Of a DNA stretch of 64,000 bases, positions 12,116-25,199 are shown in pieces. How positions within the stretch are numbered: the first letter of the stretch is position 1; every line of letters begins with the position of its first letter. Location of the stretch: NCBI GenBank assembly GCA_034509425.1, contig JAVTVJ010001214.1:1-64000 (forward strand). The letters are read 5' to 3'. Below the pieces are notes generated by a model. It worked only from the letters and a program-made list of their open reading frames with translations. It had not been told where the DNA came from and searched no databases. A program made the translations under genes and the position numbers. This DNA comes from Eopsaltria australis. Taxonomy: Eukaryota; Chordata; Aves; Passeriformes; Petroicidae.

Positions 12116-14242
12116 ATTTTCTGGTTCAAAAACCAGCATCATCAGGAGAAAATCGATTTCCTCACTTTACACCTTGGATGGGCTCAGTGAGCTTGGAGCT
12201 CAACAATTCTTCCAAGCTCTTTTAATGATGGTTTTGCTGAACTCAAGCCAAAGTCCACTTTCCTTCCAGGTCAACCTACTGCAACACACCCCACAGGAAC
12301 TCTCCAGCTCTGGCCGTGCTGCCCACTGGCATTTCCAAATTCTGGAATAAAATGTAAGGACTCAAGGATTCCCAAAGGAAAGAGCTGCACTTCCAGCACC
12401 TCCCTGTGTGACAAGGACTGGCTCACAGTGAGTGTCCTCTCAACCTTGAAGGAAAACATTTCCACCACGAGTCTGAGCTTGCTGCTGGAGGCAGTGAGGG
12501 GGACAAGCAGGTCCCAGGCAGCAGGAAGGACAGGGTGGGGAGGAGAATGGGATTGGGAGGTTCTGGATCTCTGAGTGACCCCGTGAGCAGTGGTGACACC
12601 TTTGAAAGGACTGATAAACCCCAGCACTGAGAGGAGACAGGACAGAAACCACACAAACAGGTGTTCATGAGTTGTTTATAATAATCAGTGCTCTGCTGTG
12701 AGAATTAAGGGGGGTTTGGATGTCCCAGCCAAACCAACCACCCTCTAACCTCAACCATCCAAAGCTGGCTGCCTTGGGAGTAGCTGGGCATGTGTTTGCC
12801 AGCCTGGATAAACTCCAAACTCCAAAAACAACTCCAAAACAACCTCATCTCCATCTCAAAGCTTCCACTGCATTTGTAGAAATCTCTCCAAGTGGAACCA
12901 AGCAGCCCTGGGAGCCCCTGGGGTGACAGCAACTGCCACCAGCTGCACCACAGGACAATGGGAGCCACAGGACACCACGGGGACAGGCAGGACACCACGG
13001 GATGTGACACCAGGGCAAGGATTCATCCAGGGAACGGGAGCTGAAACCCTCAGTGAGGGATTTACATCAGCCCTGCCCTCATCCAGAGCAGCCCAGCACA
13101 ACCCCCCTCGGTGGGCAGCACCGGCAGCTCTCAGCTCTGCCCCTGCCAGCAGCAGAGCTGCCACACTATTCCAGGCAGCAAAGCTCTGAGTGATCCAAGC
13201 TCTGCCCACGGAAACCTGCCAGAGGATTGTGCCAGAGCTCAGAATTAAAAGCCTCGTGGAAATGTGTGTTTGAAGTGGTTGGGGTTGTTTTTAGCAGCAA
13301 TCAGCCCATCAGGGTTTAGCCCAGAGGTTCTCCAAGGCTGGCTGTGGAGGAGCACCTCAGTCCATGAATGCTTTCAGCAAGCTTTGGCAAAAACGCACTT
13401 TGGAACTCCTGCTATTGGTGACTCCCTTGTGCAAAGAGGGATTTCAAACTGGACCCTGATGTTGTAAACGTACACTGACACTCAGGCTCCTTCCTGGAAA
13501 CAGAACCTAAACTTCCTAAATCCAGGAATCCACAGCAGCAGAGGACGTCCCACCTGGATCAGCTCCTGCTCTGCAGAGACAGGCAGCAAAACCTGCTCAT
13601 CGGGTTCCACCTCAGCCTCACATCCACCCCTTCCCAGGAGCACAATTCCAGCTGCAGCTCCAGACACCAGCAAAAGCTGCACATTTCCTGCCAGCAGGGA
13701 ATCGTCCCCTGCCACGCAAACCTGGCAGAGAAGTGGGTCAGCTATAAAAAGCCCCGAGTGGATGTGAAATTCCTGCTCAGTCACCCCGGAGCAGCCGAGA
13801 AAACCCCGCAGGAGCCCCGGGGGGGATGAAGGGCTTGACCCAGATTGCAGGATCTGCTCCACTCATCCAATTAGCCAAATGCTGCCCGAGGTTTTAGGCA
13901 GAAAGGAGGTCAGGGAGGAATGGACAACCCCGTGTCATCAGCAGCCAGGTGCCATTAAAGGCCACGTTTCACACTGAGCTGTCACACGGCTCCTGGAGCG
14001 GCAGCAGGGGAGGGGAGATCCCGGAGCCACCTCCCTCCTTGGGGACCTGGACAGGCTCCAGCTCAACTGGGAGAGCAGCAAGGGCCTGGGGAAGGACAGG
14101 GGAGGGCTCCAGGCTCTGCTGCCACAGCAGCTCCATGGGAACTCCCTGCTTGTTCCTGCTGAGATCCACCCTGGAGAGGTGGGGCAGGACAGGGACACGG
14201 GGCTGGGGTTGGTTCCACACTCAGCCAGGGCAGGAACCAGCA
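12116..14242. other. ASXL2 intron 1, no recognisable element
   Basis: About 2.1 kb without a convincing exon, CR1 copy or tandem array. Confidence 0.55.
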
Positions 14243-14478
14243 CTGGAATCCCAGAGTGGTTTGGGAAGGGACCTTAAATCCCATCCACTGCCACGCCCTG
14301 CCATGGCAGGGACACCTCCCACTGTCCCAGGCTGCTCCCAGCCCCAGTGTCCAGCCTGGCCTTGGGCACTGCCAGGGATCCAGGGGCAGCCCCAGCTTCT
14401 CTGGGCACCCTGTGCCAGGGCCTGCCCACCCTGCCAGGGAACAATTCCTGCCCAATCTCCCATCCAGCCCTGCCCTCT
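14243..14478 (-). mobile_element. CR1 LINE 3' fragment
   Basis: Antisense; runs from GGTTTGGGAAGGGACCTTAA to the CTGCCCAATCTCCCATCCAG block. Confidence 0.88.
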
Positions 14479-14679
14479 AAATTGTATTTGTGATGTTTCA
14501 TTTCAAATATCTGTCCAGAAGTGCTTCTTCAAACAGAACCTTTCTGGATCAGTGGAAAACTTGTCCAACCAAAAGACACTGTGACCATTCTGGAACTGCC
14601 CTGAGCTCCCACCAAGCTCCAAAGCTCCCACCCAGTTACTCCACAAGCCCAGCTCTAGGTGGAGAATAAACAGCTCCAG

Positions 14680-14745
14680 AGAATCACAGGATATCCTGAG
14701 CTGGAAGGGACCCACAGGAATTGAGTCCAACTCCTCAGTTTGAAA
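14680..14745 (-). mobile_element. Short CR1-like 3' fragment
   Basis: AGAGAATCACAGGATATCCT followed by GAGCTGGAAGGGACCC; only the 3' end remains. Confidence 0.6.
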
Positions 14746-15851
14746 GGAGCCCAACAGGATTATACCAACCTCAAAGGCCAGGAGAGCTCTGCTGTCTAGG
14801 ATGGGTTTTAGTGGGGAAAACCAGGAGTGAATCCCTCCAAAACAACTCAAAGCTTCTGGCCTGGGAGCTTACATCCCTGAATTTGGACCAGTAAATAACC
14901 TGGAATAGGATCTCTGAGGTGGGGCTTGAGTACAACATCCCTTCAGGAATAACCTGGGGATGAGGTGGGAGAGGAGAACATGTCTGTAGGTGGGGACTAA
15001 CCACAAAAACCTCTCTGCATTATCCCTGAAGGTTTGAGAAGGCTGAGGGGATCTAAAAGTGACATGGGAAGGTCTCAATTATCAGCAAGAGATAATTATT
15101 AATCATAATTATTAATTCCTAAACTGCATCACTCCTGGCTGCCCACACAGCACAAGAATTCAGGACCCACACACAAAACAGACCAAGCTGGAGCATTTTT
15201 CTGTACACTGAGCTGTCAAGCCTTCAGCTCCCAATAGGTGTTTTTGGAATTGAATTCATGTTTGAGCTCCAGCCCTGCAGCAGCACCTGCCCTCAGGCAG
15301 GGCAGCTGGCACGGGGCTGGAGCACGTCACCATTCCCCAGCTGGCAAATTCCTGGGAACACAGCTGGAGAGCAGGCAGGGCAGAGGGCAGAGTCCCAAAC
15401 CTGCCCCACAAGGAAGTCCCCAAAAGCAGCAGTGCTGAGCCCTCCTCCCCGGGCAGGGAGCACAGCAGGGCCCCGGGAGCAGCTTCCAGGATTTCTGCTT
15501 GGGAAGGGAAAGCTGGGGCATGGCAAAGCCAACACTGGGCTGCTAAACTTAGACACGGTGCTTGCCTTAATTCCCTGGCAGAAAGATTTGTCCCAAATGC
15601 CTGAATGTCCCCTTGGGGCACCCAGGTCCCATGGGTCAGTGTCCAGAGTGTCCAGAGTGTCCGTGCTGGGGCTGGAAGGGGCTCCCACACCTCTGGCCCA
15701 GCTCCTTGCCCCCAGGCTGCACCACCAGAGTGGGAAGCAGGATCAGGGACCTAATCCCAGCTACAAACAGCATCACCTCCTCCTTTAATTAAGGAAAGAA
15801 AAGCTTCATGCTCGAGTTTGCCAGGCAGCTTCACACCCCAGTGGGGGCTGG

Positions 15852-15975
15852 CACAACCCTGGAATAACTGAGGATGGAAAAGCCCTCTGGGATCACCCAG
15901 TCCAAGCTGTGACCAATCCCTACCCTGTCCCCAGCCCAGAGCACTGAGAGCCATCTCCAGGCCTTCCCTGAAGAT
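15852..15975 (-). mobile_element. CR1 LINE 3' fragment
   Basis: Antisense second-subfamily copy with GGATGGAAAAGCCCTCTGGG and CCAGCCCAGAGCACTGAGAG. Confidence 0.8.
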
Positions 15976-16400
15976 AAAGGTGACCCCACCCATCAGGGCA
16001 CCGGGAGTCATGGGATTTCCACACTCAGGTGCCCATGGAGGGCACAGGAGCCAACCTGAGCCTGGCAGCACCTCCGGAGGGAATGTTCTCCCACATTCCT
16101 TCCCTCTGGAGCAGAGGAGAAACCTCAACACTCATCCCTTCCTTTTAAGGCTGGAGAACACAGAGCTGTCCAGAGGCCTAGAGGAGACAGCAGCTCAGAG
16201 ATGGACAGGAAGCCTCAGTGGCCTGAACTGTCACAAGAAATGGCATTTGAAGCACGTTTAAGGGAAGTGCACTGTGTGTGGAGACTGTAAATAAAACCAC
16301 TTTGCTACTGAAGTGTTTGCTCATCTACAACCAAAAACCTTTAACTGGAAAAAACCTTCCTTGCAGAATCTCTATTTGACAGGAACAGCAGCAAGTGGCG

Positions 16401-16490
16401 GAAGGGAAGGGAAGGGAAGGGAAGGGAAGGGAGGGAAGGGAAGGAAGGGAAGGGAAGGGAAGGGAAGGGAAGGGAAGGGGGAAGGGAAGG
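16401..16490. repeat. (GGGAA)n purine tract
   Basis: About 90 bases of GGGAA/GGAAGG repeats that abut a CR1 fragment at the right. Confidence 0.95.
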
Positions 16491-16492
16491 TT

Positions 16493-16868
16493 CTCTGGGC
16501 ACCCTGTGCCAGGGCCTGCCCACCCTGCCAGGGAACAATTCCTGCCCAATCTCCCATCCATCCCTGCCCTCTGGCACTGGGAAGCCATTCCCTGGCTCCT
16601 GTCCCTCCATGCCTTGTCCCCAGTCCCTCTCCAGCTCTCCTGGAGCCCCTTCAGGCCCTGCAAGGGGCTCTGAGCTCTCCCTGGATCCTTCTCCTCTCCA
16701 GGTGAGCACCCCCAGCTCTCCCAGCCTGGCTCCAGAGCAGAGGGGCTCCAGCCCTGCAGCAGCTCCGGGGCCTCCTCTGGGCTCTCTGCAGCAGCTCCAG
16801 GTCCCTGTGCTGTTGGAATGCCCAGGGCTGGGGCAGCTCTGCAGGTGGGCTCTCACCTCAGCACAGGG
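16493..16868 (-). mobile_element. CR1 LINE fragment lacking its 3' end
   Basis: Starts abruptly at TTCTCTGGGCACCCTGTGCC where the (GGGAA)n tract ends, so the normal 3' terminus is missing. Confidence 0.88.
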
Positions 16869-17732
16869 GCTTCCACTCTCCAGCAGCCCCCAGAACTGAC
16901 CCCAACTCTGAACACAAACCATGTTTGTGCAGGAGTAAAACAGAACTGGGCTCTGTTATCCCAGGGGATGCTCCAGTGGGACAGCACGGACTGAGCTCAG
17001 GAAAAGATGGGAGGGATTAAATTTATTCTTGCTTCTTGTAAGAGGTTGGAGAGCAAATTCCAATGGAAAGAAGGAAAGACAGAACACAAAGTGCAGGACT
17101 TGCCAGGAGAAGGAACAGGATCATTTTTACCAAGTGATCTCATGAAATCAATTTTGAATTGAGGACCCAGTGAAACACAAGGAACTTGTGCTCCTGCAGG
17201 GCCAGCACAGTCACCACAATATCCCTGACATGGATATCCAGTTATTCTGCCCAATATCCACCAAGTTCCTGAGAACAGTTTCAGGAGAACACACAGCTCC
17301 CAGCTGTGCTTCTGAAAATAAAGCTTTCATGTGCCCCAAAGAGAGAAGTTCACAAGTTCAGACCCTGCCCCGAAGCTGCATCCCTGCAATGACATGCAGG
17401 GATTCCTGAGAGCAGCAGCCACAGCAGCCTGCCTCACAAGGAACAAAAGTGCTTTTGACCCAGGACTGCTTTGGATGCTCTCACATGGAGCTGCTGCAGA
17501 GCCAGGAACCATCAGAGTGTCCATGTGACACAGTTCATGCTCTCTCCAAAGGCTCAGGAGCAGCTCCCTGGTCCTTCCAGTTAAACCCACCTGGGGACAA
17601 GAGCACAGGGACACCCCAGAGCTGGCCAGGAGCCCCAGCCCTGGTGCCTGGTGATTGTTTGATCAACTTCAGCTAAAAACCAAATTACTGCAATTAAAGC
17701 AAAACTTGTGTAAGTGTGTAACCCAAGTGCCT

Positions 17733-18003
17733 GGATAGTCCCAGGATCACTGAGGTTGGAAAAGATCTCTGAGGTGAGTCCAACACGTGCCAAAACCCCA
17801 CCTTGTCCCCAGCCCAGAGCACTCAGTGCCACCTCCAGGAATTCCCTGCACACCTCCAGGGATGGGCACTCCAAAGCTCCCTGGGCAGCCCCTGCCAAGG
17901 CCTGAGCTCCCTTTCCAGACACAAATTCCTCCTGATGTCCAACCTGAGCCTGCCCTGGCACAGCCTGAGGCCATTGCCCCTTGTCCTGTCCCTGTTCCCT
18001 GGT
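17733..18003 (-). mobile_element. CR1 LINE 3' fragment
   Basis: Antisense second-subfamily copy; meets the sense fragment that follows at about 18003. Confidence 0.87.
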
Positions 18004-18080
18004 CTGGTGGAAATGTCCCTCCCTGCCCATGGCAGGATGAGCTTTAAGGTCCCTTCCAGGCCAAACCTTTCTGGGATCCT
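18003..18080 (+). mobile_element. CR1 LINE 3' end
   Basis: Sense fragment with GAGCTTTAAGGTCCCTTCCA; forms an inverted junction with the previous fragment. Confidence 0.8.
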
Positions 18081-18817
18081 TTTACTCCTCTCAGTTTTCA
18101 TCCCTCCTCAGCCCCACAGCAGCTCCACTGCAAAGCAGAGTTTTGGAGCATTCACAGAAGCAATGGGCACAATTATCCAACCCTCACATTTCATTGGAGA
18201 GGTGTTCAGCACCACTGAAAGCACTGTCACTGTGTCCCCCTGAGGCTGCTCCCTGGGGAAGGCCTTTGGGTCACAGCTCCAGGGACATCCCACCACTGGT
18301 GACAGCAGGGATGTTTTAGGGACACTACAGGAATTGCACTGAATGTCCCAGCTAATCCTGGCCCTCTATTTTACTCCCCCAAACAGACCCACAGAAGCAG
18401 AAAACCTGACAACCATAGACAAAGCAAAAATGTATCTCAAGCATCCCATTCTGGGGTGTTTCTATACCTCAAGCACCCAGTTCTGGTTTGTCTCTGTATC
18501 TCAAGCATCCGGTTCTGGTGTGTTTGACACGTGCTGGGGAGCAGCTGCAGCTCAGGACTGAGCCCCAAAGCCACAGGATGGGGTTCAGGCAGCCCTGGTG
18601 AGCCTGGGCAATAACTCACAGCTGCATTATTGTGTCTGCACTCAAACAAACCACACCTGGTGCACAGCACCTCAGCCTGTGCTGCCCAATTTGAATTTCC
18701 CTCTTTTTAAAGCACAGAACTGCCTGAGAGCACGTGCAAGCACGTTTAGTAGAAGCTGATTGTTGCACAGTGCTGTCCCTGCAGTGGCCAGGTCCATTCC
18801 CAGCTCCTGCAGGTGCT

Positions 18818-18885
18818 GCAAAGGCCATGGCAGGGGTGGGACAAGGTGATCTCCAAGGTCCCTCCCCACCCAAACCAATCTGGGG
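18818..18885 (+). mobile_element. Short CR1 3' end
   Basis: CCATGGCAGGGGTGGGACAA to CCCACCCAAACCAATCTGG only. Confidence 0.75.
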
Positions 18886-19117
18886 TTTTATAGCCAGGAA
18901 ACACCACTGGTTTTGGGTCTCACTTGCTAAAGCCCTGCCCAGAAATGCTCAGCCTTGCACAGGTGCAGGTCTGAGCTGTGCAGAGAGGAGCTCCCCCAGC
19001 TCTGCACGAGGCCTCCAAACCCCTCCTGCTAAAATCAAATTAATGAGACAGGGCAAGCAAAAGTGTGGCTGAGCTCTGTGGTGAAACCCATACCTACAGC
19101 ACATTGATGGCTTTGAA

Positions 19118-19340
19118 CAAGGACAGGAATTGCTCCCTGGGAGGGTGGGGAGGGGCTGGGATGGAATTCCCGGAGAAGCTGTGGCTGCCCCTGGATCCCT
19201 GGCAGTGCCCAAGGCCAGGCTGGACATTGGGGCTGGGAGCACTCAGGGGATAGTGGGAGCTGTCCCTGCCCATGACAGGGGGGGGAATGAGGTCACATTT
19301 AAGGTCCTTTCCAACCTAAACTCTTCAGTGACTCTATGAA
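19118..19340 (+). mobile_element. CR1 LINE 3' fragment
   Basis: Sense; complete at the 3' end with CAGTGACTCTATGAAACAC. Confidence 0.87.
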
Positions 19341-20121
19341 ACACAGAAAATGTCTTCGGAGTCCTTCAGCAGCACTGAATTTTTCTCCTGGAACATGGCA
19401 CTGCCCACACTTCCACCTGGAATCCTTCTGGGAGGGGCCAGGCCTGGGGATTCCCCTCCTGGCACAGCCTCTCTCCCTCTCCCCTGGGATTCTCACCCAC
19501 CCTCCCCTGCCCAGGGAAACAACATCCCAGTGCTTCACCAACTGCACTGACACTCTGGGACAGGTGGGCTCCACTGCCAGGCCAAGAGCCAGGCCCTGGG
19601 GTGGCTTTTCAAGTAGGTGTACTACTAATTGTAATTATAACAGCAATCAAAGGAGCCCCACCTCGGCCAGCACTGCCCTGCCAGCCCAGTATTCACCCCA
19701 AAGATGGGAAATGGGCTTCCCTGAGCTCCAGCCACAGCCATCACCTGCACACCCACAGGGATGGCATCTGCAGCAACTCACAGAGCCTTCCAAGAGGTTA
19801 AAATTCCCAGCAGGAGCAAAGGAACTTGGAAATTAAGTGTTTAGAAGGGCAGGCCAATAATTGGATTATTGTGACTGGAAGGAGGATTTTGTAGTCTGCT
19901 GGTTTGCTCCAGCCATTAGAGGGGATTACACTCCCACCTCAGCCTTCACAGCCTCTGCTCCCACACAGGAGCCATTTCTAAGCCTCCATTTGTCTGCTGG
20001 AGAAGCCCAGGATGAGCTCAAAGCAGATTTTAGCTCACCACATCATCTAGAACAAGAAGTGCAGGTGTCAGAGGACCAAGCTGAGCTCACACCTGCGATT
20101 CAAGCTGGCTTTACTGGGAAG

Positions 20122-20590
20122 TGACAGAACCCCAGGATCCCTGAGGCTGGAAAATCCTTCCATGGCCACCAAATCCAAGCTGTGCCTGATCCCCACCTTG
20201 TCCCCAGCCCAGAGCACTCAGTGCCACCTCCAGGAATTCCCTGCACACCTCCAGGGATGGGCACTCCAAAGCTCCCTGGGCAGCCCCTGCCAAGGCCTGA
20301 GCCCCCTTTCCAGGCACAAATTCCTCCTGATGTCCAACCTGAGCCTGCCCTGGCCCAGCCTGAGGCCATTGCCCCTTGTCCTGTCCCTGTTCCCTGGGAG
20401 CAGAGCCCGACCCCCCCTGGCTGTCCCCTCCTGTCAGGGACTGTGCAGAGCCACAAGGTCCCCCCAGAGCCTCCTGTTCTCCAGGCTGAGCCCCTTTCCC
20501 AGCTCCCTCAGCCACTCCTGCTGCTCCAGCCCCTTCCCAGCTCTGTTCCCTTCCCTGGACATGCTCCAGCCCTTCTCTCCTGTCAGGAAG
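20122..20590 (-). mobile_element. CR1 LINE fragment, about 470 bp
   Basis: Antisense second-subfamily copy, close in sequence to those at 23.7-24.2, 53.8-54.2 and 56.0-56.4 kb. Confidence 0.92.
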
Positions 20591-21295
20591 AGCCCAGAGC
20601 TGCCCCCAGCACTGGAGGTGCCCCAGCAGAGAAATCCTTCAGAAAAAAAAACTTGAAAAAGCTCAGGAAAAACCCATCCAAGAGCTGCAGCCGATGAGGG
20701 ATCTGTGCGAGTGGGGAGTGAAGCAAAGTGCCCTTCTCCATGAACATGTGACAGGGTCTGTGCCAAGCCACGAGTCTGTTTCCCTGGAAGCAGTGCCAAG
20801 GTAATTCCCTGGCCAGCAGAGCAGCGTCACGTGCTGGGAGGACACCACGCAGTGCCTCTGTCCCCAGAGCTGTGGCCACCTCCTGTCCTGCCCCTGTCCT
20901 TCAGAAACCTCTGCAAAGGCATTTTACAGGTGTGACAGACCAACCCTCAGCACTGCTCCGTGTCTGTCTCGGAAATTTGTCCCTGGCCACAGCCTGGGAA
21001 CGGGGAAGGAGCCGTGATAATCCCCAGAGCATTCAAAACAAAACAAAGCAGCACCAAAAAAAGCCCAACAGAGCAACAAACAATCCCCTCCAGAACAAAA
21101 TATCCAGGAAGCCTCTACCAGCTCCAGTTACCAGCTCATTCCACAGGCTGGGATCAATCCCTGGATCTTCTGCAGCACCACCTGGTTCAACACCTCAGTG
21201 AGCAGTGGAAAGGCCATTCCAGGTTCTCCAGGAAGAGCCTGCTGTGCCCCACAGCAGCCTCCAGACCTTTTTCCTGGAACGACCAAGGAGGAGAG

Positions 21296-21755
21296 TGACC
21301 TGTTGGAGAGAGGCCAGAGGAGGCACCAAGGGGATCAGAGGGATGGAGCAGCTCTGCTGGGAGGAAAGGCTGGGACAGCTGGGATTGTCCAGCCTGGAGA
21401 AAAGAAAGCTCTGGGGTGACCTAATTCAGACCCTACAGTGCATGGAGGAGCTGACAGGAGAGCTGGAGAGGGACTGGGGACAAGGGATGGAAGGACAGGA
21501 GCCAGGGAATGGCTTCCCAGTGCCAGAGGGCAGGGATGGATGGGAGATTGGACAGGAATTGTTCCCTGGCAGGGTGGGCAGGCCCTGGCACAGGGTGCCC
21601 AGAGAAGCTGGGGCTGCCCCTGGATCCCTGGCAGTGCCCAAGGCCAGGCTGGACACTGGGGCTGGGAGCAGCCTGGGACAGTGGGAGGTGTCCCTGCCCA
21701 TGGCAGGGGGTGGCACTGGATGGGGTTCAGGGTCCCTTTCCCCCCAAACCATCCT
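21296..21755 (+). mobile_element. CR1 LINE fragment, about 460 bp
   Basis: Sense; extends 5' through GGGATTGTCCAGCCTGGAGA, further than most copies here, to the 3' block TGGCAGGGGGTGGCACTGG. Confidence 0.9.
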
Positions 21756-22326
21756 GGCACGCTCAAGCCCACGGCTGCAGCACTGCCCCTCACAGAAGGG
21801 TCACCTGAACACTCTGTGTCCCCAGGTGACCCAGCCAAGGAGCCTTCCCAGAGCCCATCTCCCACACAGCTCCTGGGCACTGCCAGTGGTGCAGCAGCAA
21901 ATCCCTTCCTCAGGTCACCCACGGGGACTTCCTGTGAAAAACAAACACCAAATCCCCTCAGGCTCAGCCCACTGCAGCTCACACCTCCCTCCCTGCACAC
22001 ACAGCACCAGCACAGCCTGGCTGGGGCTGCCAGCCAGGAATGGGACGGCAGCTGGGGATGGGGACAGGTCCCTGTGGCACCAGCACAGAGCCACCAGGGC
22101 AGAGCAGGGACAGAGCACTCAGCTCTGCTCCTCCCTCCTCTGAGGAAGCTGCATCCTGAGCCTGTGCTGGACACAGGGAGAGGAAAAGCAGCAACTCTGG
22201 GACCTGAGCAGGCAGAACACCCCACAGAAATTCTCTGCTGCACAAGCCAAGCCCTGCCAGCTGTGAACACCAGGGCAACCCTCAGCCTCAGCCCTGGGAG
22301 TGCCCACTGGACACTGCAGTGGTGAC

Positions 22327-22830
22327 CATGGAATCATGGAATGGTTTGGATAGAAAGCAACATTACAGCTCATCCATCTCCATGGGCAGGGACACCTCCC
22401 ACTGTCCCAGCCTGGCCTTGGGCACTGCCAGGGATCCAGGGGCAGCCCCAGCTTCTCTGGGCACCCTGTGCCAGGGCCTGCCCACCCTGCCAGGGAACAA
22501 TTCCTGCCCAATCTCCCATCCATCCCTGCCCTCTGCCACTGGGAAGCCATTCCCTGGCTCCTGTCCCTCCAGGCCCTTGTCCCCAGTCCCTCTCCAGCTC
22601 TCCTGGAGCCCCTTCAGGCCCTGCAAGGGGCTCTGAGCTCTCCCTGGATCCTTCTCCTCTCCAGGTGAGCACCCCCAGCTCTCCCAGCCTGGCTCCAGAG
22701 CAGAGGGGCTCCAGCCCTGGAGCAGCTCCGGGGCCTCCTCTGGGCTCTCTGCAGCAGCTCCAGGTGCCTGTGCTGTTGGAATGCCCAGGGCTGGGGCAGC
22801 TCTGCAGGTGGCCTCTCACCTGAGCACAGG
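22327..22830 (-). mobile_element. CR1 LINE fragment, about 500 bp
   Basis: Antisense with intact 3' end (GGAATCATGGAATGGTTTGG); a short internal deletion removes part of the block after GGGACACCTCCCACTGTCCC. Confidence 0.92.
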
Positions 22831-23649
22831 GACAGAATCCCCTCTCCCTGCTGCTGTGGGTGTGGGGTGCAGCAGGACATCACATCCCAGAGCAGACTGA
22901 GGCCAGTCCCAGGCAGGCCTTGCCCTCTCTGCCAGCACAGGCTGAACAGGCAGCAGCTCCAGCTCCCTGATAACCCTGGGCAGCCCGGGCCAGGGCTCTG
23001 AGCTGGGGCACCGCCCTGGCACACCCCTGGCTGTGCACACACAAGCTGCAGCCCCAGCTCCTGCCCTCCTGCAGGTGGTTTGGAGCTGCAGGGACCCCAG
23101 GCCCTGTCCCCAGCACGGGCAGCAGCTCCCAGGCCTCTGCAGCTGCAGCAGCACCGAGCAAGGCAGGAAATGAGAAAAGGTTGTTTATCAACAGTGACTT
23201 CCTGCCCTCACGGGGACCCTTCCCTCACCTCACACTGCCCCACTTAGCAGCCCCACAGCACTGGAGAGCAGCTCAGCTGCGGTTCCATGGAATTCCCTCA
23301 TCCCTGTAGACCCCCCAGGTCTCTCCAGCACACAGCCAGGCCTCACTCCCATGTCTCAGCTCTGAGCAGCTCCAAGGGTTTCAGTTAATTCAAGAATAAA
23401 TCACCTCAGTGCTCTCCCCTCCTCACATTGCCATGACCTGCCCAGAACTGGGGGATACCTAATCCCAAACTCCTGGCCAGGAGGACTAAACTGGAATAAG
23501 GATAAAAAGCAATGTCTTTTGCTGATTTAGCTGCCTCAGGCACCTGTGAGCACTGGAGGAGAGGTGACAGAACAAGAGAGGAGGCAGAGGGGGGACAGAG
23601 CTGCCCCAGGAAATCCAGCTGGGATGAGCTGAGGCTGCTGTGCAGGGAG

Positions 23650-24185
23650 CTGGGGAGTTTCCCAGGGCAACCCTTCCTGAAGAGTCAGGTCTGTGAGGAG
23701 AGGCTGAGGGAGCTGGGAAGGGGCTGGAGCAGCAGGAGTGGCTGAGGGAGCTGGGAAGGGGCTGGAGCAGCAGGAGAGGCTGAGGGAGCTGGGAAAGGGG
23801 CTGGAGCAGCAGGAGAGGCTGAGGGAGCTGGGAAAGGGGCTCAGCCTGGAGAACAGGAGGCTCTGGGGGCACCCTGTGGCTCTGCACAGTCCCTGACAGG
23901 AGGGGACAGCCAGGGGGGGTCGGGCTCTGCTCCCAGGGAACAGGGACAGGACAAGGGGCAATGGCCTCAGGCTGGGCCAGGACAGGCTCAGGTTGGACAT
24001 CAGGAGGAATTTGTGCCTGGAAAGGGGGCTCAGGCCTTGGCAGGGGCTGCCCAGGGAGCTTTGGAGTGCCCATCCCTGGAGGTGTGCAGGGAATTCCTGG
24101 AGGTGGCACTGAGTGCTCTGGGCTGGGGACAAGGTGGGAATCAGGCACAGGAGGGCTTTTCCAAGCTGGGTCACTCTGATCCTGT
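23650..24185 (+). mobile_element. CR1 LINE fragment with internal tandem duplication
   Basis: Sense second-subfamily copy. A block of about 39 bp, GGCTGGAGCAGCAGGAGAGG plus GAGGGAGCTGGGAA, is repeated about four times at 23697-23835, which looks like slippage inside the element. Confidence 0.9.
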
Positions 24186-25199
24186 GACAAGCAGAGCCCC
24201 AGACCTGTCCCCTGCAGCCCAGTGACTCTTGGGGTCACCCCAGAGCCAGCTCCGAGCTCAGTGAGGGAGCCTCCCACACAGAGGGGACACCTGGAGACTA
24301 AAGGGGACAGTTTCATGTCACCTTCCAAAAGCAGGAGCACAAAGCACCTGAGAGCTTTCACGTTCCTCAGCAGGGTTTTACAATTTTCCCCACAAACCCC
24401 AAGCAGAGGGTCCAGCCCAGCACAGAACCCAAGACAAGACCCACAGCCACAATTCCAACCCCAAAACACAGGGAGAGCTCGGGGGGATCAGGGCTGGAGT
24501 TTGCCCAGAGCCCTCCAGCATTGCCAGAGCACACAGATTTGCCAAAGCTGGGGTCTGGGCAGGGATTTACCCATCCTTTCCTCCTTTTGCCTGCCTGCTC
24601 CCTGGCACTGCCACCTGCAGCTGTGAGGGGTCTCAGTGCAGCTTTGCTACATTCGTGGTTCAGCCCTTAAGTGGATTCTGGAGGGGATCAGTGGATGGAC
24701 AGCAGTGCACAGAGGCTGGAAAAGAGCTGGTACCACTTCTACCCTCCATTGGAGATCCTTTCCACTGCTCTTTCAACAAAAACTGTTAAAGTTACACACA
24801 AAAACACACGCAGAGCAACACCAAAGTGTCTGCCTGCAAGCCAGTAAATTATTCCTTGAAAATCTCCAACTGCACCGCACCTCCCGAACACAGCAGCTAT
24901 TCTGGTGCTCCACACACAAGGTCCAAACGCGTTTATTTATTAAAATATCCCTTGCAAGTCTCAGCCGCAGGTTTCTATTTACATTTGCTTCCCCAGCCAG
25001 ACTTTTCAAGTCTTGTTTGAACAGATCCCTGTTCCAGGAGGGTTCTCAGAAGCGCGGCTCCTCCCTCTCTCCGAGAGGGGGATTTATCCCGAGCTGGGAA
25101 GCGCGAGCGGAGCTTTCACAACTCAGCGCTCCAGCCAAGCTCCCGCAGGTCGCACTTGTGGAGTTTCCTCTCTCATTCCCGTCCCACTTCTGAACTTCC
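24186..25199. other. ASXL2 intron 1 next to the promoter, no recognisable element
   Basis: Composition shifts gradually toward the CpG island from about 25.05 kb. No exon is supported. Confidence 0.55.

Noticed and set aside
20162..20697. Pro/Leu/Ser-rich open frames on the plus strand, seen again near 56.1 and 53.8 kb
   Set aside because: All are translations of CR1 fragments; the same peptides recur wherever that CR1 subfamily lies.
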